In this document: positions 35,983 to 47,891 of the stretch, one piece after another
Position numbering within the stretch: position 1 is the stretch's first letter
Layout of the letters: each line of letters begins with the position of its first letter
Source: Opeltia flavorubescens
Lineage: Eukaryota; Ascomycota; Lecanoromycetes; Teloschistales; Teloschistaceae
NCBI GenBank assembly: GCA_000442125.1
Contig: KE546967.1
Location: forward strand, 806,001-870,000
DNA length: 64,000 nt
Direction of reading: 5' to 3'
Notes under the pieces: generated by a model
Told to the model about the DNA's origin: nothing
Database searches by the model: none
The model's input: the letters and a program-made list of their open reading frames with translations, nothing else
Made by a program: the position numbers and the translations under genes

Positions 35983-37196
35983 GGTCCACACAGGATCTCG
36001 AAGATGTATTGGAGGATGGTGGGTTGGCTTGAGATGGAATCAGCATATAGGATGTTGGAAACCTGTTGGGCGGAAGTTTAGAGGACTCGAGGGACCGCAA
36101 ATACCACGACTAAGGTCAGAGGAAGGCAACAGCATTCCCGTTCCCGAAGATCGTTGTGGTCATAACAGAATGCTAACAAAGGTGCGACGGGTAGAAGGCG
36201 ATGAGGATAGTGGTAGGTAGCGGAAGACTGACGAATTTGATGTTAGCCGCTAGGCAGTAAACCCACTAAATCTAGTTCCGATCAGACTAACCAGGTATGG
36301 AAGTACCATCAATGCGAACAACGACAATGGTCTTGATGCTTATCATTGTTCATATACCACCAGTATGGAAACATTGCACTCTTTACTAGATATGTCAATT
36401 AGATCGCGCTACTTTCGCGAATGCTACGAGGATCTAAATGGCTTCGATCTTTTCTCATGTTTCCACACGGACGTCGTTCTAGAAACCTCATTGCATTTAC
36501 TGAAGCATTCCACCGCCGCCACGATCGACAGGTACCATGCGGCTCCAAAGCTTAATAGTTTCAAAAACGTGGTCGCTGCCGGCTGATATCTGTGGGGTTG
36601 AGATGACGTAGCACGCTTAACCGCACTTTATATTATTATCCGCCAGACTTAGCCCAATTACTCGTATCTCTCATCATTTTTATCTTATTCATGTCTTAGG
36701 TTATTACGAGCACTTTGTGATATGAATCTGCGTCTTTCATGTGAGTAGTCACATAATCTGTGGTAAACTGATGGTTTCCTAATTGTAACCGCGCGCATAG
36801 CCCCCTTCTTGGCTTAACGTCTTGAAGTGGGTGTACATACGTTAGACGTACCTCACGCATGCGGGTAGGCTCGTGGCGACCTCTGTAGACTACTTTGAGG
36901 TTTGATTGGGCTTCTGGCACAGTCCAAGGCTTGTTTCTTCTTTCATCTACGATTCCGATGCAGATAGAGATTCTCCAATTGAAATCTAATGCTACACATC
37001 CGTGTACGAGGTTGCGGCAGCCCACATCGAGTGGCTGACCTTGCCAGGCCAAAGTCAAAAAACTCAACTTACAAAACAGAAAAGTATCATTTAAAATCCA
37101 GTGCTGATGCAGCACAATCATTCTCATGTTCTCATCCTCTGAATCATCTATCTGCGACTACTCCAACACATATGTACAGTAATCGTCAAGGAGATC
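35983..37196. other. Intergenic upstream of Yta7
   Basis: About 1.2 kb between the Yta7 start and the 3' end of the carrier gene. A 143-codon frame with a true ATG at 37127 (minus strand, to 36696) overlaps it, but it has no recognisable domain or splice structure and I do not call it. No RNA gene or repeat seen. Confidence 0.4.
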
Positions 37197-38382
37197 TCAC
37201 TTCGACAGTATCGGCAAAGCGTTGTTGGCTCGAGCCGCGGCGGCGGACGCAGCTTTCTGCAACTGCGTATTTCGGATCTTACGAACATAGGCAAATAACA
37301 CAATGAACAGGACCTCCATTCTGATCCAGGTTAGCTTGTGAAGCATAAATCGCTGTGCAAACAGTGATACCTTTCTTTGGTCATCATAAGCAAACCCTGC
37401 ACAAGGATCCCCTTCGTAATCTGAGGGGCGAGACCCTTGAAGAGCGCCAGAGGCCCCTCATGCTCGATGATATATGACATAACCTCCATGAAAGTTCTGA
37501 AAGGTTTCCCCAATCTCGCTGGTGGCGGTCGGGATTGAAGGCCGACCTTAGCAACTATCAATGGCTGAGTCAATACTGTTGCCAGTGCTTTAGAAGCCGC
37601 ACCAAGGACTATCGCTAGTTTAGAAATGGTTTTCCATTCCCTTGTGGGATGGAAGTACTCACGAAATGATTCCCACGGACGCAAATTGGCTTTACCGGGA
37701 AAGAGCAAGTCGCGAAGTCTCTGATATGCGCCGTACGTTATTGCAGGGTTAACTACAAGGACCAGGCTTGCTTTGAGCCCGCGCCAGAGGCCTGACCACC
37801 CGTCATCGCTATAGATCACCTCTCTACCTGTATCCAAGAGGCCCTTTTTCTCCCCTCTGGGCTGTGTCTGCTGGCGTGTAGTCACGACTGACACAGGGAT
37901 TGTGAATACTTGTGCGACAGCTCCAGCGACGGCGCCTAGCGACAACTCCATTGCAGTTCCTGGAGGAGTGGGTACAGCCTGGGACGATATGTAAAGCGAC
38001 CGGACAATTGAATACCAATAGAAGTAGGCGAAGTTAGTTGAGCTGACACCTAGAAGCGAGCCATTGATCCCAGAGTACAATCCTGTAAAGCCTTCATCCT
38101 CGATGATTTTTTTCATCGCATCGAGAGACGAGGTGTAGTGCGCTTCATGTATCGTCAAAGGCTCAGGATCTGTAGTCTTTCGTTTTACTTGAACCTGCAA
38201 CCGAGTCTTTACTCTACAGGTTATAGATTTAGCCCATTTTATGATATTTCCGAGCCAGTGGTGAGATGTACCGCTTACATGTCAAGAGGGTATACAATGG
38301 CATTCGCCAATACTGCCCCAGTGGCTCCAGCCAATGCGCTACCCCACGGTGGCAATGGTACTGGAGAAGCTTTCCGAGCCAT
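37197..38382 (-). CDS. Peroxisomal adenine nucleotide carrier (PMP47/ANT1 type)
   Basis: Mitochondrial carrier superfamily member of the peroxisomal ATP/AMP exchanger group, which supplies ATP for fatty-acid activation inside peroxisomes. Three exons from the ATG at 38382 (MARKASPVPLPPWGSALAGA). The intron 38278-38214 rebuilds the first signature YPLDIVKTRLQVQVK. The second and third signatures are degenerate but placed correctly: IPVSVVTTRQQTQ and TQPLIVAKVGLQS. The repeats carry EGFTGLYSGINGSLLG, DGWSGLWRGLKASLVLVV and EGPLALFKGLAPQITKG. A last intron (about 37374-37323) rebuilds LMMTKERMEVLFIVLFAYVRK, and the protein ends at 37197. About 330 residues. The family assignment over a mitochondrial relative rests on the ATGAVLANAIVYPLDIVKTR start and the third-repeat features. 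Confidence 0.88.
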
Positions 38383-38987
38383 CACCAGCAAGGTTCATGG
38401 ACTTCTCTTGCTCAAGTGGGCCTTATGCACAATCTCTCACGAAGAGCCTGAAAGACCAATGGTGAAGATTGAATGAATAATGCTTGAGACCTTAGCTGGG
38501 AAATGATTGTTCCCACGTAAGATAGCATAAGGATCTGGAAAGTGGGTTGACTTAACTGCTAGGCTTGGGCCGAGGCAATCGGTTCAATCTCGGGGAGCAT
38601 CTACCTATTCGTCATAATCCGTTCGAAGATCTCTGTCAGTCCTATTTATTATTCTCGGCTTTTGCTGTCCTGTGGATGTGACTAGAGGTTTCGGAGTAAT
38701 CAAATATTTATTTGATACATGTGTTTTTTGCTCATGCAGTAAGGCCATTGGACTGGCGCAACAGGATTTGGAAACGCAACATCTACAGGCTGTCCTCGCT
38801 ATAGTCTTGATTACCCTAGGTGTTATTCTTATATCGCGGTAGCTTCTAAATCTGGACTGCCATGTTCATTGCTATATATGGCGCTGACGTACACTTGTGT
38901 TGATGGCTATTTCGAATCGAAGCTAGAGGACACCGAGATTCACTAATAATTATTCTTCAAGCCCGCCCACCGCGAGCAACAGCCGCC
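38383..38987. promoter_or_regulatory. Divergent upstream region of the carrier and Rim13
   Basis: About 600 bp between divergent starts. I searched it for an exon encoding an MIT domain that could extend the calpain upstream and found none. AT-rich in the middle (38690-38740). Confidence 0.4.
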
Positions 38988-41555
38988 ATGACCTCTAATA
39001 AGACAGTGAAGACAGGCGCTGTCAAACTCAAAGAACCAAAATCGACTCGAGTCTTGACCACACGTGAACAAATCATTCTCTTAGAAGCTTCCAGACTACA
39101 TGGGTGTCGTTTCCCCCCGTGGAGGGATGTACCTGATGGCAGTGAATTCGAATTAGACAGTACCAAGGGAATGTTCATGTACGTGAATGTCTGGATGATA
39201 CTGTGGATCGCGTTAAACCTGTATTATCTAACTTTGATAGAGACCCGGAAGCATGTCTCTGGCTTTCCGAAGTTCAGTTGGCAGTTTTTGACAGCTGGAG
39301 GCGGCCAGACAGGCTTTCATCTTCAGTAACAGAACAACCGCATAATTTTAAAGACCCAATAATGTTTGCAACTCAAAGAACCGACCTCGTCCAAGATGTG
39401 ACCTCCGACTGCTCCATAGTTGCCAGTTTATGCGCTGAAGTTGCCAGGACCGAACGAGGTCTCTCTAACGTACGAGAAAATCGGATTGATCTAGGATTGC
39501 CTCTAAATTAAATACAGATACCTTCGTCCATCTTCCATCCGTACGATCATACTCTTCAGCGGCCTATGAGATCGGAGAACGGCAAGTATGTTTTCCGACT
39601 ACATTTCAATGGTTGCTGGAGAAAGGTGACCATCGACGACCGCCTTCCAGCTTCAAACGGATCACGTGCCCTCCATGTCGTTGATAGGAATAACCCCAAA
39701 CTTCTATGGCCAGCTCTGGTAGAAAAAGCATATCTGAAAGTCCGAGGAGGGTACGACTTTCCTGGCAGTAACTCAGGATCCGATCTGTGGGTCTTGACTG
39801 GTTGGATTCCAGAGCAGGTATTCCTTCAGAGGTAAGCTCCACATTGGTTGCATCTGTTCATCACTACATTCATCTCCTAAGTCTGGAAAGCACAGCGATG
39901 AGGTTGATCGAGAGACTTTGTGGCGACGAATTATGAAAGCTTTCGAGTATGGGGACGTCCTTGTCACCCTGGGTACTGGTAAAACAAGTGAGACCGAAGT
40001 ATGTTCTACTGGGTTGCCAGGAGAGCACGACTATGCTGTTGTTGACCTCGAAGAAAGTTGCGGGAAACGGCTCTTCCTCGTCAAAAATCCTTGGTCTGAA
40101 AGTAGTGGTAGGGTAGTAAACAGTCAGAGCACTGTGCAAACCGATTCAGTTGATCGTAAAGTTCAGGCCCTCAAAGATAATTTGAAGGTGGAACGAGAAG
40201 CACAACAGTCAAACTTGCAATCTGGAACATTCTGGATGAATATTCATGATATTTTCCAGCACTTTGAATCGTTGTACCTGAACTGGAACCCCGGTCTCTT
40301 CACTTATAGAGAGGATATACATCTCTCTTGGAATATTGCAAATACCATTGGTGTGTGGGCTTCTTTCGGGAGCAACCCACAGTACCAGATTCTGAGCAAG
40401 GCCGGCGGTACTGTATGGTTGGTCCTGAGTCGTCATTTCAAATCGTCAGACCAGGCTAGCCGCAATGCCAAAAAGGATCCATCAATGCCAAGCGCCGTTG
40501 ATATCGGGTTTATCAGCCTATACCTGTTCCAGAATGAAGGCAAGAAGGTGTATCGTACTGATAATTCCATTATCCGTGGACCATATGTCGATTCGCCCAA
40601 CACTCTTCTCAAAACCGAGTTGTCGGCGACTGTTCCATACACGGTAGTCATCTCCGAACAAAAGCTTGATCGATCGAGCCACAGCTTTACTCTCTCCGCA
40701 TTTTCCCTCCAACCGTTGCTCGTTTCTGAAGCACGCGACAAATACTACTGTCATGTTGTGCGGAGTGGTGCATGGACGTCTCAGTCTGCTGGAGGAAACG
40801 CCAGCAGCCCAAACTATTTTAGAAACCCCCAATTCAGTCTAGATCTTCCTCGGTCATCAGATGTGTCGTTGCTTCTTGAACTAGAATCAGAAGACTTCCC
40901 GGTTCACGTCAAGCTTGTTTGGAGTAATGGAAAGCTTGTTCGCTTCCTAGGTGCTCGTGACGTCTTGGGAGACAGCGGAGAGTACAGGAAAGGCCATGCT
41001 TTTGCAGAGATACCCAATGTTCCTGCTGGAAGATACACTGTAGTCTGCTCTACATTTGAGCAAGGGCTGCTCGGTGCATTTAATCTGCAGGTTGGGACCA
41101 TGTCAGAATGCATGATGCAACGTGTATATTCGAGGCCAGCCGGTCAATTTCTGACTCGACCTAAGACGGCTTATTTTATCGGTGAGGCAAACCGGTTATG
41201 GACACCACTGCAGTGCTCTCGGCTTACTCGCCTATCTATACTTGCGCAATCGCATCAAACGGCAGGAAATAATGGCAGCCCGACAACACCGAGCAGTCTC
41301 CCTCTCCGAGTTTCTTTAGAGATTGGGCATGGATTAGCGAAGCGGACGGTTGCGAGCAATGGCAACGATGAATACTCCAACGGATACTTTGGGGTTCAAA
41401 TCACCGATGTGGACATACAACCGTACATGTGCCCTCAAGCCGGGGTAAGACTTGTGCTTGAGCGCGCAGGACCGCTGCATTCATCTGGCCTAGAAGGTGT
41501 TAACGTTGAGGTCTACAGCGATGCTAATATCGAGCTGGGCTCATGGCTTGATTGA
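38988..41555 (+). CDS. Calpain-like cysteine protease Rim13/PalB
   Basis: Protease of the fungal alkaline-pH (Pal/Rim) pathway that cleaves the PacC/Rim101 transcription factor. Exons 38988-39178, 39241-39469, 39518-39831 and 39896-41555 give about 797 residues. The start is in good context (GCCGCCATG). STRVLTTREQIILLEASRLH opens the family core. The catalytic Cys is in TSDCSIVASLCAEVARTERG, the His in GEHDYAVVDLEES and the Asn in LVKNPWSESSG. PYDHTLQRPMRSENGKYVFR and GGYDFPGSNSGSDLWVLTGW are strongly family-like. Two C2-like beta-sandwich domains fill the second half (SRHSFTLSAFSLQPLL-type strands, GLLGAFNLQVGT). The acceptor at 39895 rebuilds PEQVFLQSDEVDRETLW. The N-terminus before VLTTREQ is only about 20 residues, shorter than PalB proteins with an MIT-like domain. 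Confidence 0.93.
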
Positions 41556-43834
41556 TTGTGGTTGCCATTGATCAGAAGAAGGAGTATTGCACCAAAGTTG
41601 AAAGGCATGCGAAACTCCGACTTGAACCGACGAAAAATGACTATTGGGGCGGTAAGCTTGTGACTCGTCTATACAGAGCTTCGTTAGTCAGAGATTCACG
41701 GAGAGACGCTGGGGGAGGGTTCTGTCGCGACTAATAAATTTATCAAATAGAATTGAAAAAAAAAAGGTGAAATTAGCTTCATGAGACGGGCGAGTGTGTT
41801 TAGCTATTTACGATGACTTGAAAAGCTACCCAGTAGTCACTGAGAGACGCAAAGCATATGCATGTGGTCCAAAGCTCTTCTGGATATCTCCAGAAGCGCG
41901 TCGGACATCGGAAAGTGCATGGGGCACCAGTCGGGGGACGGAAAAAGCAGTGAAGATAGGTTCATGCAGATTCGGGGGAAGATGGACTGGGATCGTTCCA
42001 AGAAGGGTGCTGAGGGTGTGGAGATGAGGAGGCGAGGCGATGATAGTTGGGAGGCCTTAAAGCTACTGAGTCAGAAAGCAGAGCCCGGCGATGAAGCCAA
42101 GGCTTGCAATTTTGAGATTCTTGCAGTGCTTCAATTGGCGAGAGTAGACAAGATGAGTGCCAGAATGTCTCTGCCACCGCTACCCAGTATTAGTTAGTTC
42201 AATAAAAACATCGGCCACGATGCTGGAACAGGTACCTGCGAAAGTCGACGGAGATGTTCTTCGCAATGTGCTTAAAAAGCCATGCTGCATAATAGCATAA
42301 TTTAATGCACGCTGACTGCATCCCATAGAGTAGTTCATCCTCGCTCGATCATTATTGTTGTGCTGAGCCTTTGCGCAGCCTCCACCTCGAGAAGTACCGC
42401 TTACTGGTGATACTGAACTGAACGTCCAACTAACCTTACCCGCATCCAAGCCGCTCTTCCTTGCTCGAAACAACATCTCTCAGCTTGAGTTCATCAGCTG
42501 CCTGCCGGCAAGCGCGGAGAATCCCGGATCTACATCAACTCTTCCACCGCTTCGAAAAGGTCGCCCGGACTCTGGGGAGTGGTTTGGTCTGTCTGGCTGT
42601 GCCATGACATCTTTCATGATCTCCTCGATACCTCGAATAACCCTGGTCTGAACAAGCCAGGCTCTAGGCTACTGTTATGCCCCCAACCCATTTCAATGCT
42701 GCGATTCGTCCTTTGCTTTGGCCTGAGGCATGGGAGTAGTTTTATCTCAACTGTTTCAGCTCTAGTTCATCCGTTTACCAGCTTCTCTCGCATGTCCCGT
42801 GTGTTGGTATTCATCTCATCTGCAGCCCTAGGCTGCACTCGCCTACCATGGCAATCTGATCTAGCTGCTTCCTATGATGGCGTTGTGTTTCTATTTCTTC
42901 TTGCCGACCGTTCATCGGAGGTTCCCTGTCAAAACTAATCGTCAGGCACACCATGCCCAACCATCCGAGTCTTCCCAGTCTGACGCTTGGGATGACTGAT
43001 CGTTTCTTGATGCTGTCAAATTATTCTGTGCTGATCATCGTAGGTTGTACCTGACGCTAATTGCTTGCAACTATCCGATACGATGACGCTCTGGCGGGTC
43101 ACTTCCATAGTCCCTGTCGTCCACGTGGACTTCAGGCATAAGGATAGACTTTTTCGGAACTGTGACCAGGAGGAGTCTAGGCGTCTACCCCACGGCTCTA
43201 CTACCAGATCATGCATTGCCAATGGCAAGTGTTGGATCGCTTGAAGAAATGGCATGGGCCGTCAAACTGTGCCGATCTGGGCTGAACATGATCAGGCCAT
43301 TCTCTTCCAGTGTTGAAGATGTTCTCTGCTCGTCTCTTGAGTCGACGGTATGTCGCGTGCACACAAAAGTGTCCTCCAGACACTGCGGCTAGATTCACGT
43401 GGGAAACTTCGAATCTCTTCGATTGGATTTGTCAGCTAAGCGCTCTTTGTAGCTGAAGTCGGTCCTTCGGATGAGTCGAAGGATACGCATCGGCTTACCC
43501 TTAGATTTGAGGCAGTGGTCCATCACGAATTCTTTCTAATATTGTCCTAAGCACAGCACGTAGGGCACGGCTATACGGCCAATGAGCTCTTAGGTTAAAT
43601 CGAGCTTTTATTCAGCCGTATCTCATCCCTGACCTAGTCCAACTAATTTACATCAAATCATTGAATAGGGCTACCACCTCCATCATCGTGACGGGTCCAC
43701 CATGGGCCCCAGATTCCGTTCGCTCAGGTTCTAGAGTCCATGTCAAAAGGAAGCACAGTCATCTACTGTCTTCCTGAGGAATCTCTGCCAGGAAAGACTG
43801 TCTGAAAGCACAGATAAAAGCTTCGGGCGTCAAG
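41556..43834. other. Long gene-poor interval upstream of the C2H2 gene
   Basis: About 2.3 kb. A run of A lies at about 41756. Open stretches at 41862-42197 (+), 42490-42660 (-) and 43016-43398 (-) have some protein-like composition, but I could not link them by plausible introns or recognise a family. Most likely the large upstream region of a transcription-factor gene, possibly with an unmodelled transcript. Confidence 0.35.
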
Positions 43835-44671
43835 ATGTCACTCAACGTCAGTTATCCCATCATTAGAAGTGATCGACACTCCACCGATTCCTCTCAACGG
43901 TCATCTTCGATACACCAGACTTCCCATTTTTTCACCTTCTCAAAAGATCGAACCAGCGCTAGAATACCCCCAACAGCTTACAAGTTTGCTAGATCTCGTT
44001 CAGCTATGTCTGGTTTTCTCTCCTCGGAGGCGGAACGAGCACTGATGGGCGAGGAAGAAGAAGCTCGTCGGTTGTTTTACTCTGATCCATTGAATTACCC
44101 TCCACCTCCTGGTCATCCAGCCTACCAAGGTCAGCAGCAGGTCCCTGTGGTTCCATCACAGAGGTGGCCACCAGGTTACAGTCCAGGACCCAGTAACCCG
44201 CCGGTGGGCGAACACCCCTTTCCCGCTATACAACCGTCTCCCTATGCAGCCGAGCCTTATTCCACAAGTTCATGGTCATCGCTTCGTCCCGATGATCCTG
44301 AGGACATTTCTTCACCAGTATCCCGAGCTTCCTCACCTGGCAATCCGTCCGATCTGCAAAACTTCGGCTATCCACTGAATGACGGAGTGAGCTGGAAATG
44401 TGCCTACCCAGGGTGTAGCTCGCAGTCGGTCTTCACCAGAGGGTGTGATTTGCGCAAGCACTTCCGACGACACTCGAAAACGCTATTCTGCCGCCACCAA
44501 GGGTGCCCCGCCGCCACGGAAGGCGGTTTCTCGAGTCGGAAAGACCGCGATCGGCACGAAGCGAAACATCGACCTGACATTCCTTGTGAATGGGGAGGTT
44601 GTGATCGAGTCTTTAGTCGGGTTGACAATATGAAAGACCATGTTCGACGCATTCACCAGAAACGGCCGTGA
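43835..44671 (+). CDS. C2H2 zinc-finger transcription factor
   Basis: Single exon of 278 codons from the ATG at 43835; a second ATG at 44006 (MSGFLSSEAERALMGEEEEA) is an alternative start. The N-terminal two thirds is rich in Ser and Pro (YPPPPGHPAYQG, SSPVSRASSPGNPSD), as in fungal activation regions. Three zinc fingers close the protein: CAYPGCSSQSVFTRGCDLRKH..RRH, CRHQGCPAATEGGFSSRKDRDRHEAKH and CEWGGCDRVFSRVDNMKDHVRRIH. The finger order (degenerate first, RKDR.RHE second, R.DN.KDH.RRIH third) is common in uncharacterised Pezizomycotina regulators. Target genes cannot be inferred. Its stop is about 310 bp from the stop of the small spliced gene on the other strand. Confidence 0.85.
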   Translation: MSLNVSYPIIRSDRHSTDSSQRSSSIHQTSHFFTFSKDRTSARIPPTAYKFARSRSAMSGFLSSEAERALMGEEEEARRLFYSDPLNYPPPPGHPAYQGQQQVPVVPSQRWPPGYSPGPSNPPVGEHPFPAIQPSPYAAEPYSTSSWSSLRPDDPEDISSPVSRASSPGNPSDLQNFGYPLNDGVSWKCAYPGCSSQSVFTRGCDLRKHFRRHSKTLFCRHQGCPAATEGGFSSRKDRDRHEAKHRPDIPCEWGGCDRVFSRVDNMKDHVRRIHQKRP

Positions 44672-44985
44672 TTTTACGAAGCTTCGATGTACAACATCCC
44701 TATGGTGATGACATCTCCAATACCATAGGATTCTCTGTATAGCAGGTTCAAAGATGTATATGGCTCTTCTGGTTTGGAAGGGGGAAACTGGGTTTAACGC
44801 GGAAGGATTACGTCGTTTTATTAGCTTTCGCTACCAGAGAAATACGACAAAGCAAGAAGAAAGTACTATACCAAAGCGTGGTTATTTAGGAGCACATTAT
44901 ACATCATTGCAGCCATACTTCCAACTTCTTTAGTATTATAGACCTCTCATCACTTCTCATTCACCCAAAAAGCAACCATTTCTAA
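44672..44985. other. Convergent 3' region
   Basis: About 315 bp between the stops of the C2H2 gene and the small minus-strand gene; AT-rich. I see no gene. Confidence 0.4.
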
Positions 44986-45578
44986 CTACTTTCTCAAGCT
45001 CGTTTCATGTGTGGCAGTCTTATTTCGTTGGACCCATTTCCTAGGAGATGACACCACTGACTGTCTGAAGAGACTCTCCATTTGAAAGATCTGATCTACT
45101 ACCATCATACTTCCCCTCTTTCCTATCAATGCACTTATCGCTTCATGTAAATGTTCTGATACCGTGGTCCCAATATCTGATTGAAAGCACGATGCGCCGT
45201 TCCATTCGCCGACATATGGCATGTACAGAACGCTGCCGTTCCTGATCTTCGATAACCGATCAAAGCCGTCAAACATCCGGTTCCGCGCAATGTCATTCGC
45301 TACGAATGCTGTCTGATAATGCTTACGCTTGTTGGAAATTACTCATACGCGATTGTTCGTCAACGACGTGGACTGAATCATGCAATATTCCGCTCTGGGC
45401 GCCACTAGTGGACACCAAGTCATGATTCAATGGAAGGCCAACGAAAGGTATGACACCGTGAAAATATATTTGTAATCTTCACTCACCTTGATATCAAAGA
45501 CTTAGCAATCCATTTCCACGGCTTCAACGCAGTTGCTTCGTAAGCGAAAATAACCGTTCCCCCCGACCGCCAAGTCAT
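44986..45578 (-). CDS. Small unrecognised three-exon protein
   Basis: Three exons on the minus strand: 45578-45487, 45404-45349 and 45299-44986, with introns of 82 and 49 nt that both have GT..AG borders. Spliced, they give a clean 153-codon frame. Readable segments are GGTVIFAYEATALKPWKW, SGILHDSVHVVDEQS, NDIARNRMFDGFDRLSKIRN, GSVLYMPYVGEWNGASCFQS, and SALIGKRGSMMVVDQIFQM. The mix of hydrophobic and charged residues looks like a folded soluble protein rather than random translation. I do not recognise the family. It could also be the remnant of a larger gene. The start ATG is the first in frame after an upstream stop. It sits between two C2H2 regulator genes, with no functional clue. Confidence 0.45.
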
Positions 45579-45943
45579 TGGGGGAAACCTTAAGGTACCC
45601 TTACTTCATTAGTTTGCAGACCGCCCAGACCAATGTGCAAAATGGATTGTCACACGAAAATTGAGGTCGTTCGTCAATATGTCGATGTACTGTACAGTGC
45701 TAGTCGCTTAATGCGAGCGAAAAATCTCTTAGACCCCCAGTCTTGCAGCAGCAGCAGCGGCGGCGAAATACAGCCAAGATCGCTACTCTCCGAGCTGGGC
45801 CAAGGGGATAAGGAAGCACTACGTATGAGAAAGACCATACACCTAGCCACATGTCGTTATACTTCTTAAATCATTTTCAGCCCCAGCCCATTCGCTAAAA
45901 CCGAAGAAATCATCCAAGAACTCCAGCTATATGATTTTACCGC

Positions 45944-47891
45944 TCATGGCCCTCCGAACCGTCTCCGGCGACCACGCGCCCCGCCTTCAGACCGTTGGGC
46001 TAGAACATCCCGAAGCTGAGGGTCGTTCATGTCTTTGTCTGTGTGATTGGCGCGTACATGCCTGAGATTGTAATCAGCAATCTCCACGGCAAGTCCCGAC
46101 AAGCAGATATTTGCACAAACCGCTGGAGATTGTCCGGTCGCGGATACTTATGCTCCCGTTCAGGACAGAAGGGGCAGATGTAGCCTGGCGACTGATGCAC
46201 CAAGCCATGCCGTATCATCTCGTTCTTCCGCTTAAATCCTTTACCTCCTTCGGATCGAGGACAGGTCTTCACCGGGCAATAGTGTGGTCGATTTTGGCTG
46301 TGTACATTTGCATGCGAGCTACAATTACGGATAAGTATGCAGTCGCGCAGCTGTGAGCAGGTAATGCGTGGGAGGAGCCATACTTTAGGAGATATTGAGT
46401 TTGAAAAGGAGCTGCCGTACAGCCTGGAAAACTACATCTGAAATTTCCCGTCGCTAGAGGTCCAGTCCCTGGTAATGGAGGTAATATAGGCCGTCCTATC
46501 TCAACGTGGGGCTGATCGTCGTTTGGTGAAAACGATTTGAAGCCTGTTTGGCTCTCCGCTGACTGCGGGGTAGTTTCTTCCGTGTGCAATGGTCGACTCG
46601 TATTATAGTAGGGAGGACCAGGTTTTCCAGGCGGCGACATGCTCGTCGGGTCGTGGCTCATCCGATAAGGCTCTCGCGGAGATACTTCGCTATAGGTACT
46701 GGCAGGGGAAGGCTGGGTAGCGGGATAAGGGGTAGGGAAGCTGTTCAGTCGTGTCTGAGGGCTAGGATAATGATTAGGCCGTGGCGATATGCCACTCATT
46801 GGAGGTGACTGGATTCCATTCGCCAGTGGAAACGTCGATCGGCTTGGCAAGCCATCATTGGGAGATGGGCCATCCACGAGTTCGCCCAGTTGCGCCGAAA
46901 TCGAAGGCAGACTCTGTCCACTGTTGGGAGACTTTGCAGACAGGGAGGGTGTCGCACTTTGAATCGCGGGCAGCGTTTCAGATCCGTTGGAAGCCATAAA
47001 CTGTCTTAAGCGGGGTGACGTGGCCAGCGGGCTTGAACGATGGTTGTCGGACGAACTCCGTCGTTGCTCTGCTGCTGGGGGACTGACTTCTTGCTGATCG
47101 GCATCTATAGAGCCACCTAATGCTGGATCTAAGTTCTCGGCCTCGATCGCTGAAGCAACGCTCCGCCTTTCCTGTCTACCTTGGGGTCTGAGCTGCACCC
47201 TTCGATCATGATCTTTTGACGTAGATGTTACTAATTGTGTCGTGATCTTTGGACGAACACGCTTCGTAGTCTCCAACGTCGCTGTCGCCGCTTTATCGTC
47301 GTTGCCATCCACTGAAAGGGCATCCTGCGCGGCTTGAACCAGGTGGCTCTTCTTAGTCGTGGTGGCCCCATCGTCCAGCTCCATGTTCTCCATCCACTCG
47401 TCTGTCTCTGACTGAGAGGCCGAATTCAGGGGTTCCTCACCAGCCCGTGTCGCAACGTCCGGGAGATTTTGACCTCCAAGAAAGCCAATCAAAACAGTAT
47501 CTCCCTGAGAGGGTTGGGTCTTGGAACGACGCTTCCGACCTTTTTGCCGCGGTGATCTGCTCATGCGGTCAGGTGAGGATGACTTGGCGGGGGGAGGCAA
47601 TATCTCCGGTGATGGCGATGGCCTCAGGTTCACAACCGTTGGGATCAAGGGCGGGGTTTTGTAGAGATCTCCTTCGTCGGACTCGTAAATATCCGCCGCC
47701 ACTTTCGGAGATCTTGGCGCGGAGGGGACGAGCCTCCTCTCTGCGGCCTACGTAAAGTCAAGACGTCGATTCAAGATAGCTGCGAAGCTCCGAGTCAGTG
47801 TGGATCCTGTATTGACCTGGATCAATTGCCACGACTAATTACCCGTTCGCTTGATGATGGTCTGAAGATTGCTCTCAATTCTACTGAACAT
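45944..47891 (-). CDS. C2H2 zinc-finger transcription factor (Ser/Pro-rich)
   Basis: The main exon starts after an acceptor at about 47754 (ACGTAG) with AAERRLVPSAPRSPK and continues into ADIYESDEGDLYKTPP. The upstream start is uncertain: the ATG at 47891 (MFSRIESNLQTIIKRT) is attractive, but I could not find an in-phase junction, so another small exon may exist. A long Ser/Pro-rich region follows, with a basic patch SRSPRQKGRKRRSK. The zinc-finger region is split by two introns: FRCSFPGCTAAPFQTQYLLK, then SHANVHSQNRPHYCPVKTC..FKRKNEMIRHGLVHQ, then YICPFCPEREHKYPRPDNLQRHVR. The end VRANHTDKDMNDPQLRDVL followed by RGRRRRFGGP and a stop at 45944 is a familiar fungal pattern. Regulatory targets unknown. 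Confidence 0.83.

Noticed and set aside
36696-37127. 143-codon minus-strand frame with a true ATG upstream of Yta7
   Set aside because: No domain, no membrane or signal pattern, no splice structure; a chance frame cannot be excluded.
38570-38605. GGTTCAATC resembling a tRNA T-arm
   Set aside because: Flanking bases do not form the T-stem and no acceptor or anticodon arm can be drawn.
41862-42197. 111-codon plus-strand frame downstream of Rim13
   Set aside because: Charged composition but no start context, splice support or recognisable family.
45633-46020. Possible plus-strand small gene antisense to the end of the C2H2 regulator
   Set aside because: The two open pieces cannot be joined in phase, and the minus-strand C2H2 end matches a familiar family pattern.
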